Below, piece after piece: positions 1-10,989 of a stretch of DNA of 34,071 bases. Under the pieces are notes generated by a model that saw nothing but the letters and a program-made list of their open reading frames with translations, was not told where the DNA came from and ran no database searches. Within the stretch, counting starts at the first letter, position 1. Each line of letters starts with the position of its first letter. The stretch is from Prorocentrum cordatum (taxonomy: Eukaryota > Sar > Dinophyceae > Prorocentrales > Prorocentraceae). The stretch lies in the NCBI GenBank assembly GCA_963575745.1, contig CAUYUJ010001693.1, positions 1 through 34,071 on the forward strand. The letters are read 5' to 3'. The position numbers were made by a program, and so were the translations under genes.

Positions 1-1425
1 GGGGGGCTGCGATCTGTGAAACTGTCGCCACTTTCGAGGCCTGCTGGGGGGCCCAGCACAGTGGGTACTCACCGCGGACTCAAATTAGACCTCGCCTTCC
101 CTGGGGGGCTGCGATCTGTGAAACTGTCGCCACTTTCGAGGCCTGCTGGGGGGCCCAGCACAGTGGGTACACACGGCGGATTGAAATTGTACCTCGCCAT
201 CCCTGGGGGGCTGCGATCTGTGAAACTATCGCCACTTTCGAGGCCTGCTGGGGTGCCCAGCACAGTGGGTACACACGGCGGATTGAAATTGGACCTCGCC
301 ATCCCTGGGGGGCTGCGATCTGTGAAACTGTCGCCACTTTCGAGGCCTGCTGGGGGGCCCAGCACAGTGACGCCACGGGCAGACTCAAATTACACCTCGC
401 CATCCCTGGGGGGCTGCGATCTGTGAAACTGTCGCCACTTTCGAGGCCTGCTGGGGGGCCCAGCTCAGTGACGCCACGGGCGGACCCAAATTGGACCTCG
501 CCATCCCTGGGGGGCTGCGATCTGTGAAACTGTCGCCACTTTCGAGGCCTGCTGGGGGGCCCAGCACAGTGACGCCACGGGCGGACCCAAATTAGACCTC
601 GCCATCCCTGGGGGGCTGCGATCTGTGAAACTGTCGCCACTTTCGAGGGGCCCAGCACTAGTGACGCCACGGCCGACGCAAAATTAGACCTCGCCATCCC
701 TGGGGGGCTTGCGATCTGTGAAACTGTCGCCACTTTCGAGGCCTGCTGGGGGGGCCCAGCACAGTGACGCCACGGGCGGACCCAAATTAGACCTCGCCAT
801 CCCTGGGGAGCTGCGATCTGTGAAAATGTCGCCACTTTCGAGGCCTGCTGGGGGGCCCAGCACAGTGACGCCACGGGCGGACCCAAATTAGACCTCGCCA
901 TCCCTGGGGGGCTGCGATCTGTGAAACTGTCGACACTTTCGAGGCCTGCTGGGGGGCCCAGCACAGTGACGCCACGGGCGGACCCAAATTAGACCTCGCC
1001 ATCCCTGGGGGGCTGCGATCTGTGAAACTGTCGCCACTTTCGAGGCCTGCTGGGGGGCCCAGCACAGTGACGCCACGGGCGGACCCAAATTAGACCTCGC
1101 CATCCCTGGGGGGCTGCGATCTGTGAAACTGTCGCCACTTTCGAGGCCTGCTGGGGGGGCCAGCACAGTGACGCCACGGGCGGACCCAAATTAGACCTCG
1201 CCATCCCTGGGGGGCTGCGATCTGTGAAACTGTCGCCACTTTCGAGGCCTGCTGGGGGCCCAGCACAGTGACGCCACGGGCGGACCCAAATTAGACCTCG
1301 CCATCCTTGGGGGGCTGCGATCTGTGAAACTGTCGCCACTTTCGAGGCCTGCTGGGGGGCCCAGCACAGTGACGCCACGCGCGGACCTAAATTAGACCTC
1401 GCCATCCCTGGGGGGCTGCGATCTG
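1..1425. repeat. ~101-bp tandem satellite, about 14 units
   Basis: Units begin with GGGGGGCTGCGATCTGTGAA at 1, 103, 205, 307, 408, 509, 610, 702, 805 (variant), 906, 1007, 1108, 1209, 1309 and a stub at 1410. Most units are 101 bp. The first three are 102 bp and carry a different middle (GTGGGTACACACGGCGGA in place of GTGACGCCACGGGCGGA), so two subfamilies sit side by side. The array runs off the left edge and stops abruptly inside a unit near 1425. Open frames on both strands here are by-products of the repeat. Confidence 0.95.
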
Positions 1426-1687
1426 AGATCCCCGCTTTCGAAATGGCTAGGGTTGCTCAGGGATTGCAGCTAGTCAGCTTTATCTAGTCCTTGTCCTGAA
1501 GCCAGTGTCCTGCGAGTCTCCCGAACTCCGTCTGCAGACATATGTAACCCTCGCTCCGTCATCGCCCCCCTTATAAAGTGTCCAAAACTATTTGCGCCCC
1601 GCGTTTGCGCAGGGGTTGGGTACGTCGCCAGGATAATTTTTCGTTCTTGGGCGTCGGCACGGGACGAGTTGAATGATACACTTGCGT
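1426..1687. other. Non-repetitive spacer, no gene seen
   Basis: About 260 bp of ordinary-complexity DNA between the 101-bp satellite and the next minisatellite. I see no credible coding frame. Bases 1614-1640 (GTTGGGTACGTCGCCAGGAT and on) resemble a short motif found again near 25469 and 27888. Confidence 0.5.
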
Positions 1688-1800
1688 TGCAATCGATTGC
1701 AATCCATTAGGTTGCAAACGATTCGATTGCAATCCACTGGATTGCAATCGATTGGATTGCAATCGGTTGAACTGCAATCGATTCAATCGATTGGATTGCA
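1688..1800. repeat. ATTGCAATCGATTGG minisatellite
   Basis: Degenerate short tandem repeats built from TTGCAATCGATTGGA-type words, with many ATCGAT palindromes. A stray unit recurs at 1927-1950 beyond the purine tract, so the purine tract may have expanded inside this array. Confidence 0.8.
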
Positions 1801-1922
1801 GGGGAGGGACAGGACGGAAGGGAGGGAGTGGAGGAGAGGGAGGGGAGGGAGGAGATGGAACGAAGGGTGGGGAGGGAGGGGAGGGAGCGGAGGGAGGTGG
1901 GGAGGGGCATTGCAGTGGAATG
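1800..1922 (+). repeat. Purine-only GGGAGG tract
   Basis: About 120 bases almost entirely A and G on the + strand, with many GGAGGGAGG runs. G runs spaced by one or two bases could form G-quadruplex or triplex structures. No gene. Confidence 0.75.
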
Positions 1923-1949
1923 GGGTGCAATCGATTGCGAGCAATTCGA

Positions 1950-2030
1950 TTGGGATTTTTGATCGTCGATCGTTGATCGTCGATCGTCCATCCTCGATCG
2001 TGGATTGTTCATTTTGGATCGTCGGCGAAA
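1950..2030. repeat. GATCGTC short tandem repeat
   Basis: Repeated GATCGTCGATCGTTGATCGTC words, rich in CGATCG palindromes, decaying toward 2030. No gene. Confidence 0.7.
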
Positions 2031-2505
2031 GGGAGGGCGGAGGCTCCGGGGGCTGGGCGGCCAAAGGGTGGAAGGGGAGGAGGGGGGGGGAGCTTCCAAG
2101 CCCCCCCCCCTTTTGGCACAGGGGGGAGGGGGGGGGAGCTTCAGCAGGGCAAGGCTTGCAAGGAAGGGGGGGGTAAGCTTAAGCACCCCCCTTTTCCTTT
2201 GGAAAGAAAGTGGGGGTGGGGGGGTGGTAGCTTCGGGGCGGTTCCAAGCCCCCCCCCCTTTGCACGAAAGGGGGGAGGGGGGGGGGAGGGGGGGGGTAGC
2301 TCAAGCCACACCCCCCTTTCGGAAAGGGGGGGGAGGGGGGGGTAGCTTTCCGAGGGGGGGCGCTAAGGGGGGGAGGGGGGTAGCTGTAAGCCCCCCCCCC
2401 CTTGCAACAAAAAGGGGGGGAGGGGGGGGTGCTTCCAACAAGGGCGGCTCAAGGGAGGGGGGGGGTAGCTTAAGCCTAGCCCCCCCTCCCCTTTGCTCGG
2501 GCCCT
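2030..2505. repeat. Poly-G/poly-C hairpin repeat block
   Basis: Irregular repeats of roughly 50-65 bp, each pairing a C8-C12 run with G6-G12 runs around an AGCTT or TAGCT core (for example near 2095-2135, 2245-2290 and 2390-2430). Each C run can pair with the following G run across a short CTTTTGGCACA-type spacer, giving potential hairpins. Homopolymer lengths in such DNA are often misassembled. The long + and - open frames across it are low complexity, not genes. Confidence 0.8.
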
Positions 2506-2517
2506 GTGGGCGCGCTC

Positions 2518-2640
2518 TCTCATATAGGTTCCTCTCTCTCTCTCTATCCCTCTCTCTCTCTCTTTTCTCGGTGTCGTTTTTTTGTTCTCCATCTTTCTCT
2601 TTCTCTTTCTCTTCCTCTTCCACTTTCGCCCCCTCGCGAT
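2518..2640 (+). repeat. CT/TTTC pyrimidine microsatellite
   Basis: CTCTCTCT runs followed by TTTCTC and TTCCTC repeats, nearly pure pyrimidine on the + strand. A similar tract lies at 7428-7498. Confidence 0.85.
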
Positions 2641-5600
2641 TCGAGGCCTGGGGCCCAGCCCCCTGGCCGCGGCGTTGGCGCGCTTGGGCGGCGACCCTGC
2701 CCTGCCCCCGCCAGCAGGGCATCCCGCTGGCCCGGTCTCCCCCCCCAGGCGGCCGCCCGGCGTAGGGCGGGCCGCCGTGGTCCTCGCGCCGCCTCGACGG
2801 CCCCCTAAGACCCAAAAGACCAGGACCCCTCCGATGTCAAGGTTTCTTGCCCGTAGGCCTGTGTCGCTGCTCTCGAAGAAGCAAGCGCCCATCGTGTCGT
2901 TCTCGCGTACGGTCAGCTCCTAGCGGTCGCTTTCCCCCATGTTTGCCGCGAGCGCGCCGACCCCCCCCGAGCTCCGCGAGGCTTTCCAACGTTTCTCGCC
3001 CCGTTCAGAATTCAATGGGCACGGGCTCTGCGCCGAGCCGCGTGCAATCGCGCCCGCGCCGCGCGGGCGAATCCGCGCGCTCGGGCTCAGGACTTGTTAC
3101 CGCCAAAGACACGGACCCATAGTTGATGAGCTTTGACGTGGTTCGCTGGTCAGTGTCAGTCATGGCCCCCCAGCGCGCGTCAGCGCGCGCGGGTGCACGA
3201 GCAGCATGTCAGCGCACGCCGCGAAGGACCACCTGTTGGCCCTCGCGGTCCTGGTCCCCGTCTCTGCCCAGTGAAGGAGATGACCATCCCCGTGCTGCGG
3301 CGCAGCGGTGCGGCCGCAATGGCCCGGTCCGCGCATCTCCGCAGGGCGAGGCTGCTGTGCCGTGGGTGGCCAAATCCTCTGCCATGACTGGCTCTCTCAC
3401 CTTTGGGCGCGGCCGCGGGCCGTCGCTCCCCATTGTTGCCAGTGGCAGGGAAGGACTGCCATGCAAGGCCTCGAGTCGCCACGCCGCCCCCCATGAACTC
3501 CAGCCTGCCCCGCCGCCCGCGGCAGACGCCAGCGGCGTCGCCAAAGCCTGCGCCGCGTAGCTCACGAACTCCGCCGTCGACGAAAGCCAGTCGTGGCCCG
3601 CCGACGACCCCGCCCCTGGTGCTGGAGGCGCCGCGGGGCACCGCCCGAGTGCGAGCGCCTATCCGGGCGCCCGCGCTCGGGGGCCCGGGAGGGCGGAGGG
3701 CCGCCGTGTTGTCCTCTCGTTGTGGGGGGCGGGGAACGTCGTGCCCCTCATTTTTCTCCTTGCCTTTCCCCGACCCCTTGCCGCGTCAGGACTCGGCCAT
3801 GGGGCCTTGGCCCGCTCCCCTCGAGGGCCGCCGTGGCCGTCGTGGGTCACTTCGGCCTTGGTGCTGGCGCCCTCGTGGGTTATTTCGTACCGACCATGCT
3901 GATTTTCACGACGGTCTGGGCGGGGGCCCGCTTGGCCTCCCGGCGCCCCCCGCCAGTCGCTGCCCCAACGTTATCTGCGACGTGCTCCGTCCGAGCTGGG
4001 GGCCCGCCGCGGAAACAGCTCTGCCGGAGATGGCACTGACGCCCGGTCTGCCCACCGCCTCCGTCAGCCTCGGCGTCGCCAGCCTCGACGCCAGTCGGAG
4101 CGTCCCTGTCAGATACGCGACTGTTCTGAAGAGGCGGCCGTTGCCGTGCAAGAGACGAAGCGCCCTGTCCGTCGATTGGGGGCGCTCAACCGGGCGGCCC
4201 GTTCCCCGGGGAATATGGCAGGGGCCTCCCGTCTGGGGAGGAACGCCTCCTGAGGGATGGTCAATCGCAAGGCCCGCGGAGGGTGGGGCCGACCACGGAG
4301 TCCACGCCCCCTGCGCCGGCAAGGCGGCGCGTGCCCTGCGGCCCGCCTGGCCCTGGTCCGCGCCGCCCATCGCGACCGGGCGGTCGGTCCGCTCTATCGC
4401 GCAACTGGATGGGGCGACGCGGTCGCGCCCGTGCCTGCGCGCCGCTCCAGGTTTCGGTCTGCGCCCAGATTGCGGCTGACGACGCGGCCCATCTCTGCGG
4501 CGACCAACGCGCGCGGCGCGTGGCGGGGCGCGGGCGCGCATTTGCTCTGCCGCGCCCGCTTCACGTTGGCGGCTGTTTGCGAGTCTGTTGCGAGGCGCCG
4601 CCCCATTTGCTTCGCTGGGCGGCCCCGAGAGCGGGACTTGCTCCTGCTCCTGGGGCGCCTTGCTGAGCGCCGACGTCGAGCGCGAACGGCGCCAGCTGGC
4701 GGCCCGTGCTCGGGCGGGTCCCGTCGCCCTCGACGACGAAGCGCCCGTCCGCGTCGTCCGCGCAGCGCCGGCCCGCCTCGTCGGGGGCCTTGGTGGATGG
4801 GCGACGCGGGTGGGCAAGGTCTTCTTGGGCGTCTTCCTTTGCCTGCTAGCCCGCGCCCCGCGTGCCGCGCAGGCCGCCGCCAGGGCCCCTGGGGCGCCCT
4901 CGCGCAAACCCGGCCCTGGCCTCCGAGGGGTCTCCGGCCTGGAGGCCCCCGCCTGCCGCGGCCTCGCGGCCCGGCTTCCTCGGCGGGCCGGCCCCGCCAG
5001 CTTCGGCGCCGCCCCTCGCGCCACAATCGGCGATGTCGGCGCGGCCCTCGCTGTCCAGGCAGAGCGCGCGCGCCGCGCCGTGCCGCCGCTGGCCGGTGCT
5101 GCCCTCGATGTGCGTGGATGCTTGGATGTCTGTGCCACTAACGTTTCAGACTTCGGTCCTGGCCTGATTGCGGAACAACCTCTCGACGTCGTCGCTGTCT
5201 GGCGCGAGTTCCACGCTGGCCGCGAGCGCAGCGTCCGCATGGGGGGCGCCTGCCCCCCCCTCGCTGGCTCGTTCCGGCGGGCGTCCTCGGGGGATCTCAT
5301 GGTCGATTGTCGGCGTGGTGCTTCTGGTGTTCTTTGGGGCAGATAGCCAGCGCGGGTTCAATTCCTGGACGGTCAGCTCGACCTGCGTCGACGACGGTGG
5401 CGCCTCGGCCCCGGTGTCCGCCAGGCCGTGCGGGCTTCTTTGTGGGGCCCTGCGCTTCGACGAGCTGTCCAGCGTGGGAGTCTCGGCGGAGGGGTCGGGT
5501 GGGCGCCCGGCCCCGAGCTCCGCGCTCGGGTGGCCGGCCTCGCCGTCCATGACAGCCCGCTGAAAGTCCAGCTCCACCTCGAGCTTGCGCGCAGTTGCGT

Positions 5601-7425
5601 CGGCGCAGTCAGCGACCCAGCGCCCGCGGAATTCGTCCTCGCAGCCACTGTGGGCGCCCGCGCCCGCCGCGCCGCGGGCCGTCTCATCCGTCTGGCGTGC
5701 CCGCCCGCGGGCGCGGATCGGGCGCCGCCCTCTGCCCCCGACGCGGGTCGTGGATGCGATTCTGGGTCATCCTGTTGCGTCCGCAGTCATGCCCTCGAGC
5801 TCCAAGTGACGACTCAGCGCGGAAATTTGGCGGCCTTTCGAGACGCCGCTGCCGCCGCGGCGCCCCCCCGCCAATTTGGCGGCGTGTTCGCGACGCCGTG
5901 GGGGCCCAGGGCGGGGCGGGGGCTGTCGGTCGCCTCTTCCAAGTATTGCCCAGCTCCCCCGAACGTGCCCGACTTCCTGTGTTCCCCTGGGCGACTTGCG
6001 TTGGCTCCGAGAGCTCCAGGCCGCCTCGCTGCGCATCGCCCGCGTCGTCCGAAAGCGGGCCTTGGCGTCGCTGTGCGAGCCCCGAGCACCGCGGCCCGGG
6101 CCATTCCCGCGGTGGCCCCCAGTGGTCGGGCGCGCGCGCCGCCGCGTGGCTCGCCCGCCCCGAAGGCCAGGCCGAGCGCGCCGCGCGGAAACGTGGACCC
6201 TATCTAGTTCGAAGGCCTCCGCGGATGCGACCGCGCGCGGCAGCGGGGGGCGCCGTCCCAATCGTCCGCTTGCCATCTCCGCTGCGGCGGCAGTGCGACC
6301 TCGAGGTGGGCGGGCGGGCGCGCGCGATCTGCCTCTGCGCCGCGCGCCTCGGCCGCCGCAGACTTGCCCTGGCCCCGGCGGTTTCGGAGGCCAAGTGGCG
6401 CGCGCTTCCGCCGCGCGTTCGGCGCTGCGGCCTCGTCGACGGTTCCCCCGTCTGGTCGACCGCTAGCCCCCCCCCCTCGTGCGCCCCCTCGTGGGACTGC
6501 CGCCGCCGAGGCTGTCGGCTCCGCAGTCTTTCGAGCCGCGCGGGGCCGCCCCCCGCGGGCCCCAGGGTGCTCTGCGCAACGCCGGCGCCCGGGCGGCCGC
6601 CGCCCCTGGGCCCCCGCGCCCGTCGCGACGTTCAAGTGGGTCGCGGCCCCTCTGCGTGGCGCGCGGACGTCCGTGCCAGAGGCGCGACCAACTGGGGCTG
6701 CCGGGGGCGACCGCAGAGATCGACTCCCTCGCCGCGTGCCGCCGACGAGGCCGCCCCTTTTGGCCCTCTCGCAGGTTCGCGAAGTTCCATGGTTCATTCG
6801 CGAAGCAACCATTTTGGTGGCTGACCTCCCGCCTCGTCTGCCGCTGGCGCAGCTCCCCGACGTCGTTCGCGCTGCCGCTCGAGCAGACGTCCGCGCCTGG
6901 TGGGGCGTTGGCGTGCTCGTCGACGCCGGCGCCGCGCCGTCGCCGTGCAAGCCGAGGCGGCTGCTGCCGCGATCGCTGGCGCTTGCGCCGCCGTGGGCCC
7001 CGAGATGCGCAGGCGGGCGGGGTTCGCGGCCGCCCTTCGCCAGCTCCTCGCCGCGCGCGCCGCCGCGTGAAGCGGCGGGGGGGGGCGCGCGCGCCCCGGC
7101 TCCAGTGCCCCGGCGCGTTTCATCCCGAGCTTTCGGCCTCGCGCGGCGGTCCTGCCTGGCTCGCGGCGCCTCGCCGATCCCCCTCCTCGCGGTTCACCTC
7201 GCGGGGGGGGCCTTCCTGGTCGGGGAGGGGCCCCGCCAAGGCGTCGCCCATCCTTCGACCTCCGTCGCTGTAGCTGCCCAGCCGTCGCGCGCTGCACTCT
7301 GCATGGCGGCTCGACCCATTTCAGCGAGCCGGGCGCTCTGCGCGCGCTGGGGGTCCGGCCATGCAAGCTCGGCGCGCTGGCCGCTCGTCCGCTAGGCGCC
7401 TGGGCATTCTTCATCAGCAGGTGCC
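2640..7425. other. GC-rich low-complexity region, no confident gene
   Basis: About 4.8 kb of very GC-rich DNA. Because stop codons are rare at this composition, several frames on both strands stay open for 200-460 codons and give Arg/Pro/Ala/Gly-rich translations. The longest are 3906-5300 (-), 3403-4479 (+), 5595-6824 (+) and 6364-7395 (+). None shows a domain or motif I recognise, and good-looking stretches overlap on opposite strands. Exons of a GC-rich gene could be hidden here, but the sequence alone does not choose a strand or frame. Confidence 0.6.
5146..5577 (-). CDS. Low-confidence hypothetical ORF in GC-rich region
   Basis: This 143-codon minus-strand frame has a more balanced amino-acid make-up than its neighbours: acidic, Ser/Thr and hydrophobic residues rather than only Arg/Pro/Ala. 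Its C-terminal part reads like ordinary soluble protein (a VELAPDSDDVERLFRNQ stretch). Minus-strand codons near 4560-4800 also end almost always in G or C and translate without stops, which could mean further exons in the same direction. I recognise no family and see no clear start or splice signals. It may be chance openness at high GC. Confidence 0.15.
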   Translation of the reverse strand: MELDFQRAVMDGEAGHPSAELGAGRPPDPSAETPTLDSSSKRRAPQRSPHGLADTGAEAPPSSTQVELTVQELNPRWLSAPKNTRSTTPTIDHEIPRGRPPERASEGGAGAPHADAALAASVELAPDSDDVERLFRNQARTEV

Positions 7426-7427
7426 TC

Positions 7428-7498
7428 TTTCTCTATTTCTTTCTTTCTTTCTTTCTTTCTCTCTCTCTCTCTTCCTCTCTCTCTCTCTCTCTTTCCCC
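7428..7498 (+). repeat. TTTC/CT pyrimidine microsatellite
   Basis: TTTCTTTCTTTC passes into CTCTCTCT runs, pure pyrimidine on the + strand. It resembles 2518-2640. Confidence 0.9.
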
Positions 7499-7499
7499 C

Positions 7500-8370
7500 T
7501 TTGTCTGGTGCCTGGCCCTGCTCCGTTCCAAATCCTGCAATCGAGTGAATATTCTTTGTGTGGGCGCGTCTGACTTCTTCGCTCCTCTCTCATCGTTCTC
7601 CTGCCCCCCCGCGTTGCCCTCCTGCCCTATGCGTCCTCGTGCCTGGCTCGCTCTCCCCTGACATCCCGCCTTTCCGGTGCCCGCGTCGGCCTCCCGCCCC
7701 CGTCCGTCCTCGTTCCTCGTTTGCCTCCCCACCCACCCTGACATTACCCCGTCCCCACCAGCTTGCTTCCTTCCGCCCCCCCCTCTTCCCTTTCTTTGAC
7801 GTGTTGTCGGGCCAGATCTGGCCCGTGGCGTCGACCCGAGCACAGTCGCGTTCAAGAAGAGCAGCAACAGGACTCCGATGTCAGCGAGTATGGGACGGGC
7901 ACGGGGTCGAGTTCTCCAGGGAAAAGCGGGAACGCTCCCCTCCAGGTTCCAGGCTGTCACTGCGCCGACGCCCATAACCCGTCGCTCTCGCAACCGCTGA
8001 TCCCCGCACCGTAGGTGAGCCCTCGCCTCCCACATCGCTCCCTTCTCCCCCTCCTCGCCCTCCTCTCTGGCCGCTCCGTCGGAAAGCCTTCCTCCTCGCC
8101 CTCCTCCTCGCCCCCTTCCTCGCCCATCTCCTCGCCTTTTTCTGGCCGCTGCGTCACAGAACCGCCCGCCGCCCCCTCCCCCGCTGCGGCCGCATGGCGT
8201 GGGCCCCGCCCGCGCGTGCTGGCCGGGCCAGCGATGCGGCTCCGGCTGGGCGGCGCAGGGCGCTCTCGCAGGGCGGCGGCGGCGGCGCCAGCCCCGCCCC
8301 CGCCACAGGAGGCCCGCGGGGCAGGCCCGCTGTGAAAGAATCGGGTCTTGAAGGGCACGGGTCCTGAGTT
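7500..8370. other. C-rich spacer with TCCTCGCCC repeats, no gene seen
   Basis: GC-rich DNA without a convincing gene. At 8042-8150 there are degenerate TCCTCGCCC repeats and two copies of a CTGGCCGCT(C/G)CGTC word. The modular repeat element begins just after it. Confidence 0.5.
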
Positions 8371-8504
8371 TTTTTCCCGGAAAGGGCGTGGGCCCAGGGT
8401 TCTCTTTTAGTAGGTAAACCTGTCCCCCGGTGCCAACTTGAGGGAGGCCGGCGAATTTTTTCCCTGATAAATAACGAGGTCGAAGGAGGCCGGCGAATTA
8501 AAAT

Positions 8505-8970
8505 TTGAGGATGTCTCGAGCGAAACGCTTGTTTTTGAAATCCCGATCGATAAATCACAGGGTGCGGGCCACTTTTTCGTGTGTTGAGGATGTCTCGGCG
8601 ACAACGCTTGCTCCCCTTCCCCCGGTGCCAACTTGAGGGAGGCCGGCGAATTTTTTCCCTGATAAATAACGAGGTCGAAGGAGGCCGGCGAATTAAAAAT
8701 TGAGGATGTCTCGAGCGAAACGCTTGTTTTTGAAATCCCGATCGATAAATCACAGGGTGCGGGCCACTTTTTCGTGTGTTGAGGATGTCTCGAGCGAAAC
8801 GCTTGCTCCGCAGAGTTTGCCGAGGATGTCTCGAGCGAAACGCTTGTTTTGCAGAGCCGACCGCGACGCGGAAAAGCGCCCCGCGCGAAGGAATTACGAT
8901 GATGTTTCGACTAATTTGTTTGTTTTTGTACGATTTCCTGGAATTTTGGCAGGATGTCTCGAGCGAAATG
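8505..8970 (+). repeat. Hairpin ~35-mer modules (copy A)
   Basis: Interspersed copies of GAGGATGTCTCGAGCGAAAC plus GCTTGTTTT at about 8508, 8587 (variant), 8704, 8781, 8822 and 8952 (variant). The core CGAGCG-AAA-CGCTTG can form a 6-bp stem with one G-T wobble and a 3-base loop. Between copies lie a GATCGATAAATCACAGGG segment and a GCAGAGCCGACCGCGACGCG segment that recur in copies B and C. Confidence 0.85.
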
Positions 8971-9390
8971 CACGACCCCACCCTAGCACGACCATACCCC
9001 AGCACGACCACACCCCAGCACGACCAGACCCCAGCACGACCCCACCCCAGCACGACCCCACCCCAGCACGACCATAACCCAGCACGACCACACCCCAGCA
9101 CGACCCGACCCCAGCACGACCCTACCCCAGCAAGACCACACCCCAGCACGACCACACCCCAGCACGACCTCACCACAACACGACCACACCCCAGCACGAC
9201 CACGCCCCAGCACGACCACGCCCCAGCACGACCACGCCCCAGCACGACCACGCCCCAGCACGACCACCCCCCCAGCACGACCACCCCCCAGCAAGCGACC
9301 ACAACCAGCACGACCACACCCCAGCACACCACTCCCAGCACAAATCCCACCCCACACTACCACACCCCAGCACGACCACACCCAGTCGCA
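8971..9390 (+). repeat. 15-bp CCAGCACGACCACAC tandem array (copy A)
   Basis: Roughly 28 units of CCAGCACGACCACAC with small variants. Because the unit is 15 bp, all frames stay open and translate as short repeats on both strands; these are not genes. Confidence 0.95.
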
Positions 9391-9722
9391 CCCACGTGGA
9401 TATGTTTCGTGGCGTTCTTGAGTGTGTGCCTGTTCGTGGGGTGTCCTCGTGGTGGAAGGGTTTTTCATAGGGTGTCCCTTCGTGAATGTTTGTCGGGGGA
9501 GGTGTCTCGTGGAATGTCGTAGGTGCTCGTGGATGTTTGCGGGGTGCACGACACGCCCAGCACGACCACCCCCCCACACGACCACTCCCCCACACAGACC
9601 ACCCCCCAGCACGACCACGCCCCCACACGACCACAAATCCCCAGCACACCCACACCCCACACGACCACACCCCAGCACGACCACACCCCAGCACGACCAC
9701 ACCCCAGCACACACACCCAGTC

Positions 9723-9903
9723 GCAACCCCCATGAATTTTCGTGGCGTGTCTGGTTGAGTGGTTGCCTGTTCGTGGGGTGTCTCGTGGAATGTTTCAAAG
9801 GGTGTCTCGTGGAATGTTTCGTGAGGTGTCACGTGGAATGTTTCGTGAGGTGTCTCGTGGGATGTTTCGCGGGGTGTCTCGTGGGATGTTTCGTGAGATG
9901 TCG
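9723..9903 (+). repeat. 24-bp TGTCTCGTGGAATGTTTCGT array (copy A)
   Basis: About seven units of TCTCGTGGAATGTTTCGTGA plus GGTG, preceded by a CGTGTCTGGTTGAGTGGTTG leader that also precedes the arrays in copies B and C. The 24-bp length keeps frames open. Confidence 0.9.
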
Positions 9904-9976
9904 CCCAGTTGGGTATCGTGAAAACGTGACCATGCTGCACATGTCTTTATCCCTTTCCGGGTTCGTGGGTCCATCA

Positions 9977-10985
9977 TGTTTTTGAAATCCCGATCGATAA
10001 ATCACAGGGTGCGGGACACCTCAGCACGACCACACCCCAAGCATGACCACACCCCAGCACGACCACGCCCAGCACGACCACGCCCCAGCACGACCACACC
10101 CCAGCACGACCACACCCCAGCACGACCACACCCCAGCACGACCACACCCCAGCACGACCACACCCCAGCACCAGCACGACCACACCCCAGCACGACCCGA
10201 TCGATAAATCACAGGGTGCGGACCACCCCAGCCCGACCACACCCCAGCACGACCCCACCCCAGCACGACCCCACCCCAGCACGACCACGCCCCAGCACGA
10301 CCACACCCCAGCACGACCACACCCCAGCACGACCACACCCCAGCACGACCCCACCCCAGCACGACCCCACCCTAGCACGACCACACCCCAGCACGACCAC
10401 ACCCCAGAACGACCACACCCCAGCACGACCCCACCCAAGCACGACCCCACCCCAGCACGACCACACCCCAGCACGACCACACCCCAGCAGGACCCCACCC
10501 CAGCACGACCCCACCCCAGCAAGACCACACCCCAGCACGACCACACCCCAGCACGACTTCACCACAGCACGACCACACCCCAGCACGACCACGCCCAGCA
10601 CGACCACACCCCAGCACGACCAACCCCCCAGCACGACCACACCCCACACGACACCCCCCAAGCACGACCAACCCCCAGCAACGACCCACCCCCCACCTAA
10701 CGACCCACACCCCTGCACGACAACACCCCAGCACGACCACACCGCTGGTTGAATGTTGCCTGTCTCGTGGAATGTTTCACGGGGTGTCTCGTGGAATGTT
10801 TTGTGAGGTGTCTCGTGTGATGTTTCGTGAGGTGTCTCGTGGGATGTTTTGTGAGGTGTCCTCCGTGGAAGTTTCGTGAAGTGGCTCGTGGGATGTTTGT
10901 GAGGTTTGTTGCCCAGTTGAGTAATCATGAAAACGTGTCCATCTCCACATCTATACGCCTTTCCCCGGTTCGTGGTCCATCAAGG
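9977..10985 (+). mobile_element. Truncated composite element copy (A2)
   Basis: Directly follows copy A. It lacks the head, starts with GAAATCCCGATCGATAAATC (found within copy A's module region), then carries the longest 15-bp array (about 10020-10745, close to 48 units, interrupted at 10198-10225 by another GATCGATAAATCAC piece), a degenerate 24-bp array (10746-10905) and a diverged tail (10906-10985, ending TTCGTGGTCCATCA). No gene. Confidence 0.7.
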
Positions 10986-10989
10986 TCAA

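Larger units (their letters stand above)
8376..9976 (+). mobile_element. Modular composite repeat element, copy A
   Basis: Starts CCCGGAAAGGGC and ends GGGTCCATCA. In order: a head (8376-8504) with two GAGGCCGGCGAATT words; hairpin ~35-mers (8505-8970), including a ~195-bp internal duplication (8424 onward repeated from 8619); a 15-bp array (8971-9390); a degenerate 24-bp block (9391-9545); a second 15-bp array (9546-9722); a 24-bp array (9723-9903); and a ~71-bp tail (9904-9976). It is flanked by G followed by T runs (left 8368-8375, right 9978-9983), possibly a short target duplication. No gene is seen inside. Its class is unknown; the ends are inferred by comparison with copies B and C. 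Confidence 0.7.

Noticed and set aside
80-1405. Long + and - strand open frames over the first 1.4 kb
   Set aside because: They are produced by the 101/102-bp satellite; the frame shifts from unit to unit and both strands are equally open.
8154-9350. 398-codon minus-strand frame with Gly/Cys/Trp/Val repeats
   Set aside because: Runs through the 15-bp array and hairpin modules; the same pattern appears in each copy of the composite element.
8971-10745. CRISPR-like array
   Set aside because: The repeats are contiguous 15-mers with no unique spacers, in a eukaryotic context.
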